Source of the DNA: Bryobacteraceae bacterium
GTDB taxonomy: Bacteria > Acidobacteriota > Terriglobia > Bryobacterales > Bryobacteraceae
DNA length: 10,100 nucleotides
Assembly (NCBI GenBank): GCA_014379815.1
Contig: JACMLA010000563.1
Coordinates: 1-10,100, forward strand
Direction: 5' to 3'
The notes beneath the pieces were generated by a model. That model had not been told where the DNA came from. It did not search any database and worked only from the letters and a program-made list of their open reading frames with translations. A program made the position numbers and the translations under genes. Positions 8,501 through 10,100 of this stretch are shown here, one piece after another. The first letter of the stretch is position 1. Each line of letters begins with the position of its first letter.

Positions 8501-8832
8501 ACGCTACCCACCTGGAGGCCAATGTCGATGCGGACGACCTGATTCACTTCGATAGGGAAGGGTCCGACCACCGATTTCCGAAAGCCTGCACTTTCCGCAG
8601 TGATGGTGTAGTTTCCCACCGTTAGAAAGGGGACATTGTAAATGCCGGAGCTGTTGCTGACCGCCGGATTTTGTACGCCGGTGTCCGCGTTTGTGGCTGT
8701 AATCTTCACATTAGGCGCTACCGCGCCCGAAGCATCGGTCACTGTACCAGTGATCGTGCCCGTGATGGTTTGCGCGCTGGCGGAGATCACCATGCACGCG
8801 GAAAGAACGAGGAACTGCCAGACAGGTCTCAT
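5509..8832 (-). CDS. Oar-like TonB-dependent outer-membrane receptor with carboxypeptidase-regulatory domain
   Basis: A 1107-residue protein with a Sec signal peptide (1-20, ending SASA before Gln21). Residues about 23-108 form a carboxypeptidase-regulatory-like beta-sandwich (GTVTDASGAVAPNVKITA, then SGIYNVPFLTVGNYTI). A plug domain follows (about 125-245), with LPLNGRN (143-149) and LLDGVDVND (191-199). The remainder is a long beta-barrel that ends in the aromatic outer-membrane signature KYRF. This is the Oar/OmpA-related TonB receptor type greatly expanded in Acidobacteria; individual ligands are mostly unknown, although uptake of oligosaccharides, siderophores or peptides is typical of related receptors. 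No obvious TonB box is seen. It is transcribed alone, convergent with the DUF2141 gene. The ATG at 8832 directly starts the signal peptide, but the ribosome binding site is poor (GGGTGG). The frame is intact and of normal length. Confidence 0.93.
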   Translation of the reverse strand: MRPVWQFLVLSACMVISASAQTITGTITGTVTDASGAVAPNVKITATNADTGVQNPAVSNSSGIYNVPFLTVGNYTITAESAGFRKSVVGPFPIEVNQVVRIDIGLQVGSVNEAVEVTAVAPPMQTESTQTGDTLSSKRLQDLPLNGRNIVSAVLLIPGAVQTNPSAVNTATRFSGRAFVNGNREQTNNFLLDGVDVNDSMDNRIGYVPSVDALQEVQVMTGNGSSEFGNSAGAVVNMTIRSGSNAFHGTLFEFLRNDNLDANAFFANQNIALPKDKQRRSFAQNQFGGTFGGRIIRDKLFFFTNYEGTQRRDSGPSLQSVAPAEFRTGNLSRLPQTIVDPATCQVVGGTRTCQPFPGNQIPASRIVGPARALLSDPSLYPLPNAGGTGTLGVVNNYSGSAANFLKNNQGDAKVDWRAGEKDNFMFRYSHGFYTDGTARPALPTLAASVKEAPTLGAVAAWTRTVSPSVVNDLRYGFTRTTIIDSFADPFGTQEDGNARLGIPGGQLAPGFSTLTIGEGLTAIGSNGILSDGKDNKFHISETLTWAKNRHFLRFGANGVRYQQNRFYSGNNGSLGSFTYTALFTGSSFGDFLLDQVSSKGRGQGDGRRWGQRHWRFGTFFQDDWKVTNSLTLNLGMRWEYTQPLYEVNDLQANIDLGTGRLQLAGQDGNNRALYDPYYKQFMPRLGFAWTPEMFRKRLVVRAAYGITSFLEGTGVNLRLPLNPPYFFESNQNYDLTTGASSASVGFNDLPGFTGTLAGNIRTWDPDLRPQFTQQRNVSLEYLLSSNLVISAGYVSQRATHTIVARDRNQPLPGPANVNPAQWANAQTRRPLYGAAPLVTTTATTESSGTMNYDSLQVSAAKRYSMGVDFNLAYTLSKTMNDALGFFGAGGTQAEGAYWQNAYDRRSNYGFAAWDARHNLTFSSNMELPFGRGRRIGSGMHRALDAVVGGWSIGYVMQARTGFPITLSTVGQSQQSPRGTQRPNRLRQSEVGTRTIQRWFGTGNVYECAQGVDDGTCAYQRPALGTFGSSSIGTERAPGYFNVDASVFKQFTIREGHSLNFRAEFFNLPNMTMFNPPSRDVSAPGTFGLISVQSNNPRNIQFGIKYRF

Positions 8833-8859
8833 AGAACACCACCCAAACGTTATGGGGTT

Positions 8860-8888
8860 ATGATACTCCGGTTCTCATGCGGCTGTAA
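8860..8888 (-). promoter_or_regulatory. Possible housekeeping promoter of the receptor gene
   Basis: On the minus strand TTACAG (8883-8888) and TATCAT (8860-8865) are separated by 17 bases and lie 28 bases before the receptor's ATG. The -10 matches TATAAT at five of six positions; the -35 is poor. Motif evidence only. Confidence 0.3.
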
Positions 8889-8917
8889 TGTTACGGGTCT
8901 GGTATTGGCTGTCGTTT

Positions 8918-8950
8918 CTGAGCCGCGACCGTAAGGGAGCCGGTTTTCAA
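8918..8950. repeat. Probable dispersed intergenic repeat (GAGCCGCGACCGTAAGGGAG type)
   Basis: The block reading GAGCCGCGACCGTAAGGGAG at its core (starting near 8920) matches, from memory, a short sequence scattered in many copies through Solibacter-like acidobacterial genomes. It is often mis-translated there as LPYGRGSE or SRDRKGA in spurious small proteins. Only this one copy is seen in the window, so repetitiveness cannot be shown from this sequence. Its right end lies next to the left breakpoint of the DUF2141 remnant. Confidence 0.4.
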
Positions 8951-8957
8951 GGCGGGC

Positions 8958-9076
8958 GGGAATGGAAGCCTCGACGAGTCGAGATGAGCTTTTCCAGGGC
9001 GGCTTTTCCAGTGACTGCAAAGCGCGAAGCAAGCGGACCGGGGGACGTGCAGAAAGTTCTTCTCCTCCGGTCCTAA
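8958..9076 (+). pseudogene. Truncated, internally deleted copy of the DUF2141 gene 3' end
   Basis: Bases 8958-8980 match 5281-5303 with 2 differences in 23, and 8981-9076 match 5362-5457 with 11 differences in 96 and no gaps, including an in-place stop codon. The 58 bases between these blocks in the intact gene are missing, which breaks the frame. The signal peptide and first 91 codons are absent, and no start codon or ribosome binding site serves the remnant. The right block still reads as the last 31 residues of the protein with five substitutions. It lies in the same orientation as the intact gene, on the far side of the receptor gene. This is a relic of a second DUF2141 gene, not a working one. 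Confidence 0.85.
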
Positions 9077-9191
9077 ACGCTCCAGCGTTGCGATTGCCGT
9101 TCTCAGTTCTGCTATCGTCCGGGCGGTCCGCCCTAAACCTTTCGGGCAGGGTCCGCAGGTGAACCCCTCTGCTCCGACGTGTCGGGCTGGT

Positions 9192-9515
9192 TCATGCGGT
9201 TCGGAGTCTCTTTGCTGGCAGGAACCGGATCTCTACACGCTTGCCGAGGGCCTCCGCAATTCGCTTCAACATCGACAGGGAGTGCCCCTCATAGTCAGCA
9301 TCTTCGAGCCGACAGATTGCGGATTTCGATGTGCCGACGCGATCTGCAAGCTCCTGCTGCGTGAGGCCGGCCCTGGTCCGAAGATCATGAATCCTTCGCG
9401 CGATCTCGGCGTTGATGACCTCCTCTTCATATTCCTCTTCACGTTTGGGATCACCCTTGATGTAACGGTCATAGAGGAACTGTGAGGCCTTCGATTGCAA
9501 CTTTTTCTGTGACAT
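9192..9515 (-). CDS. XRE-family helix-turn-helix antitoxin (HigA-like)
   Basis: A 107-residue protein. The N-terminal third is charged and helical, with an acidic run REEEYEEE (25-32). An XRE/Cro-type helix-turn-helix domain covers about residues 36-92 (RRIHDLRTRAGLTQQELADR, then GTSKSAICRLED and LSMLKRIAEALGKRVEI). This is the domain of HigA antitoxins, which bind the cognate RNase toxin and repress their own operon. The ATG at 9515 has a GGAG at 9522-9525, six bases before it, embedded in what would be the end of the frame-restored toxin gene. The toxin-first order and tight spacing are typical of the HigBA type. The start is well supported. It could act as a stand-alone regulator if the upstream toxin is dead. 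The operator it would bind is not identified. Confidence 0.85.
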   Translation of the reverse strand: MSQKKLQSKASQFLYDRYIKGDPKREEEYEEEVINAEIARRIHDLRTRAGLTQQELADRVGTSKSAICRLEDADYEGHSLSMLKRIAEALGKRVEIRFLPAKRLRTA

Positions 9516-9565
9516 GGCCTACTCCGGCTGAAACGTAAACTTCTGGACGTTCGCTTCGACCTGCC

Positions 9566-9889
9566 TCATACGCTCAATCGCCGTGTTGATCTCGCGGGCC
9601 GGCACTTCCCGCTCTTCGTCAGTCCGTGGGAGACCACTACAACGGCTTTCCCGGCAAAGAAGTAGAGCATTCGGTAATGGACTCCCTGGTAGCTCGCTCG
9701 AAGCTCATAAATCCCGTCCCTCAAGAAGTCCGCTTCCGGCCGCCGGAGCTCGTGACCCAGTTCTGTTAAACGGTCGATCCGCTCCGTACATTTGGCTTGC
9801 ACCTTAGGCGGCAGTTCATCGAGCCATTCCAACAACGGCACGAAATTGTCCCTGGGCTCCCGGAAGAAGTAGACTTCGGTACGGGCCAA
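9566..9889 (-). CDS. RelE/HigB-like toxin (phage-derived Gp49-like family), C-terminus altered by a frameshift
   Basis: As it stands this is 107 residues. The first 88 or so fit the Gp49-like/RelE-fold toxins that cut mRNA on the ribosome: VYFFREPRDNFVPLLEWLDEL, then KVQAKCTERIDRLTELG, then IYELRASYQGVHYRMLYFF and VVVSHGLTKS (segments within residues 6-94). The family normally continues HGLTK into a VPxREIxxA helix. Here the frame turns to a Cys/Arg/Ser-rich tail and stops. In the next frame the expected VPAREINTAIERM tail is present, ending at 9519, three bases before the antitoxin ATG. Restoring one base at about 9613-9614 would give a 123-residue toxin of normal length. The start is TTG at 9889, because a stop lies immediately upstream in frame; a GGAGGG at 9893-9898 precedes it with short spacing. 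It may be a dead toxin, a sequencing error or a programmed frameshift. Confidence 0.8.
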   Translation of the reverse strand: MARTEVYFFREPRDNFVPLLEWLDELPPKVQAKCTERIDRLTELGHELRRPEADFLRDGIYELRASYQGVHYRMLYFFAGKAVVVVSHGLTKSGKCRPARSTRRLSV

Positions 9890-9892
9890 TCA

Positions 9893-9898
9893 CCCTCC
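9893..9898 (-). promoter_or_regulatory. Ribosome binding site of the toxin gene
   Basis: The minus strand reads GGAGGG followed by TGA and then the TTG start at 9889. The three-base spacing is short for a strong site. The in-frame TGA just upstream of TTG rules out a longer reading frame. Confidence 0.45.
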
Positions 9899-9973
9899 GA
9901 TGTTCTCATCTTTGTGAACTCCAAGAAGCCGTCGGTCGAGCGAGCTGCTGAAACAATCTATGCTCCAACGGAA

Positions 9974-10100
9974 CTAAACGTTAGTCAGACCGCCGATGTC
10001 GATCAGATACATCTGTCGGCCGTCGCCGCCGTGGGGAGAGTCGACGATCACTTTAGTTCCGTCAGGGCTGATGCGCGGAGTTGTGTCGCATCGCCAGTAA
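9974..10100 (-). CDS. C-terminal end of a PD40/TolB-like beta-propeller protein (5' part beyond window)
   Basis: Only the last 41 residues are inside the window, ending at a TAG at 9974-9976. They contain PRISPDGTKVIVDSPH, a classic PD40/TolB-type propeller blade motif (xFSPDGxxIxFxS), followed by GRQMYLIDI. The combination with an HGGxGRQMYLIDI ending reminds me of oligogalacturonate-lyase-like propellers, but so short a piece cannot separate these from other WD40-like proteins. The gene would be transcribed towards the toxin gene, with 84 bp between its stop and the toxin start, so the toxin may have its own promoter in that gap. The extreme end (GGLTNV) shows no further motif. Confidence 0.6.
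   Translation of the reverse strand, partial: YWRCDTTPRISPDGTKVIVDSPHGGDGRQMYLIDIGGLTNV

Larger units (their letters stand above)
8833..9191. other. 359-bp stretch without an intact gene
   Basis: Between the start of the receptor gene and the stop of the antitoxin gene I see no complete gene. The stretch holds the receptor's promoter area (8833-8888), a probable dispersed repeat (8918-8950), the DUF2141 remnant (8958-9076) and two short hairpins. These are AACGC-TCCA-GCGTT at 9076-9089, just after the remnant's stop codon, and GGGCG-GTC-CGCCC at 9121-9133, which could end the toxin-antitoxin transcript but has no T-run. Confidence 0.6.

Noticed and set aside
7543..8542. Two plus-strand open frames of 179 codons each
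   Set aside because: Also antisense to the receptor gene's plug region and overlapping each other in different frames; no family resemblance.
8888..9076. 62-codon plus-strand frame as a new small protein
   Set aside because: Its last 31 residues are the DUF2141 tail and its first part is read from the probable repeat and junction; there is no ribosome binding site. It is better explained as a pseudogene fragment.
9121..9147. Hairpin GGGCG-GTC-CGCCC as an intrinsic terminator for the toxin-antitoxin genes
   Set aside because: No T-run follows on the minus strand and alternative pairings exist, so it is mentioned only in the intergenic entry.
1..10100. CRISPR array, tRNA, insertion sequence ends or integrase
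   Set aside because: No regularly spaced repeats, cloverleaf-like segments, transposase motifs or terminal inverted repeats were seen on either strand.

Overview
This window reads as chromosomal DNA from an acidobacterium of the Bryobacter/Solibacter type. That placement is an inference. It rests on a long Oar-like TonB-dependent receptor with an N-terminal carboxypeptidase-regulatory domain, an adjacent DUF1592/DUF1552 gene pair, moderately high GC, and a short sequence that I recall as a dispersed repeat of such genomes. No rRNA, tRNA, CRISPR array, insertion sequence or phage structural gene is visible.

Layout. (1) 1-3385, minus strand: a two-gene operon. The 791-residue DUF1592 c-type cytochrome-like protein has two CxxCH motifs. 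It overlaps by four bases (ATGA) a DUF1552 protein with a twin-arginine signal, which runs off the left edge. (2) 3386-3471: divergent control region holding a palindromic, sigma-54-like motif. (3) 3472-4896, plus strand: a membrane-bound ferritin fused to a VIT1-type iron transporter domain (MbfA-like), followed 24 bp later by a small Zn-ribbon/DUF5655 protein. (4) 5008-5457, plus strand: a secreted DUF2141 protein. (5) 5509-8832, minus strand: the 1107-residue Oar-like outer-membrane receptor, convergent with the DUF2141 gene. (6) 8833-9191: no intact gene. It holds the receptor's promoter area, a probable dispersed repeat, and a truncated and internally deleted second copy of the DUF2141 gene end. 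(7) 9192-9889, minus strand: a toxin-first HigB/HigA-like module in which the toxin carries an apparent one-base deletion that changes its C-terminus. (8) 9974-10100, minus strand: the last 41 residues of a beta-propeller (PD40/TolB-like) protein entering from the right edge.

How they work together. The DUF1592/DUF1552 pair is very probably co-translated and exported, but its biochemical role is not established. MbfA is expected to detoxify and export iron, and the sigma-54-like palindrome directly upstream may control it. The receptor lies between a working DUF2141 gene and a broken DUF2141 copy in the same orientation, so this stretch has been rearranged. I see no convincing new multi-gene system. 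The points most worth a second look are the DUF2141 remnant, the frameshifted toxin and the promoter/operator in front of mbfA.
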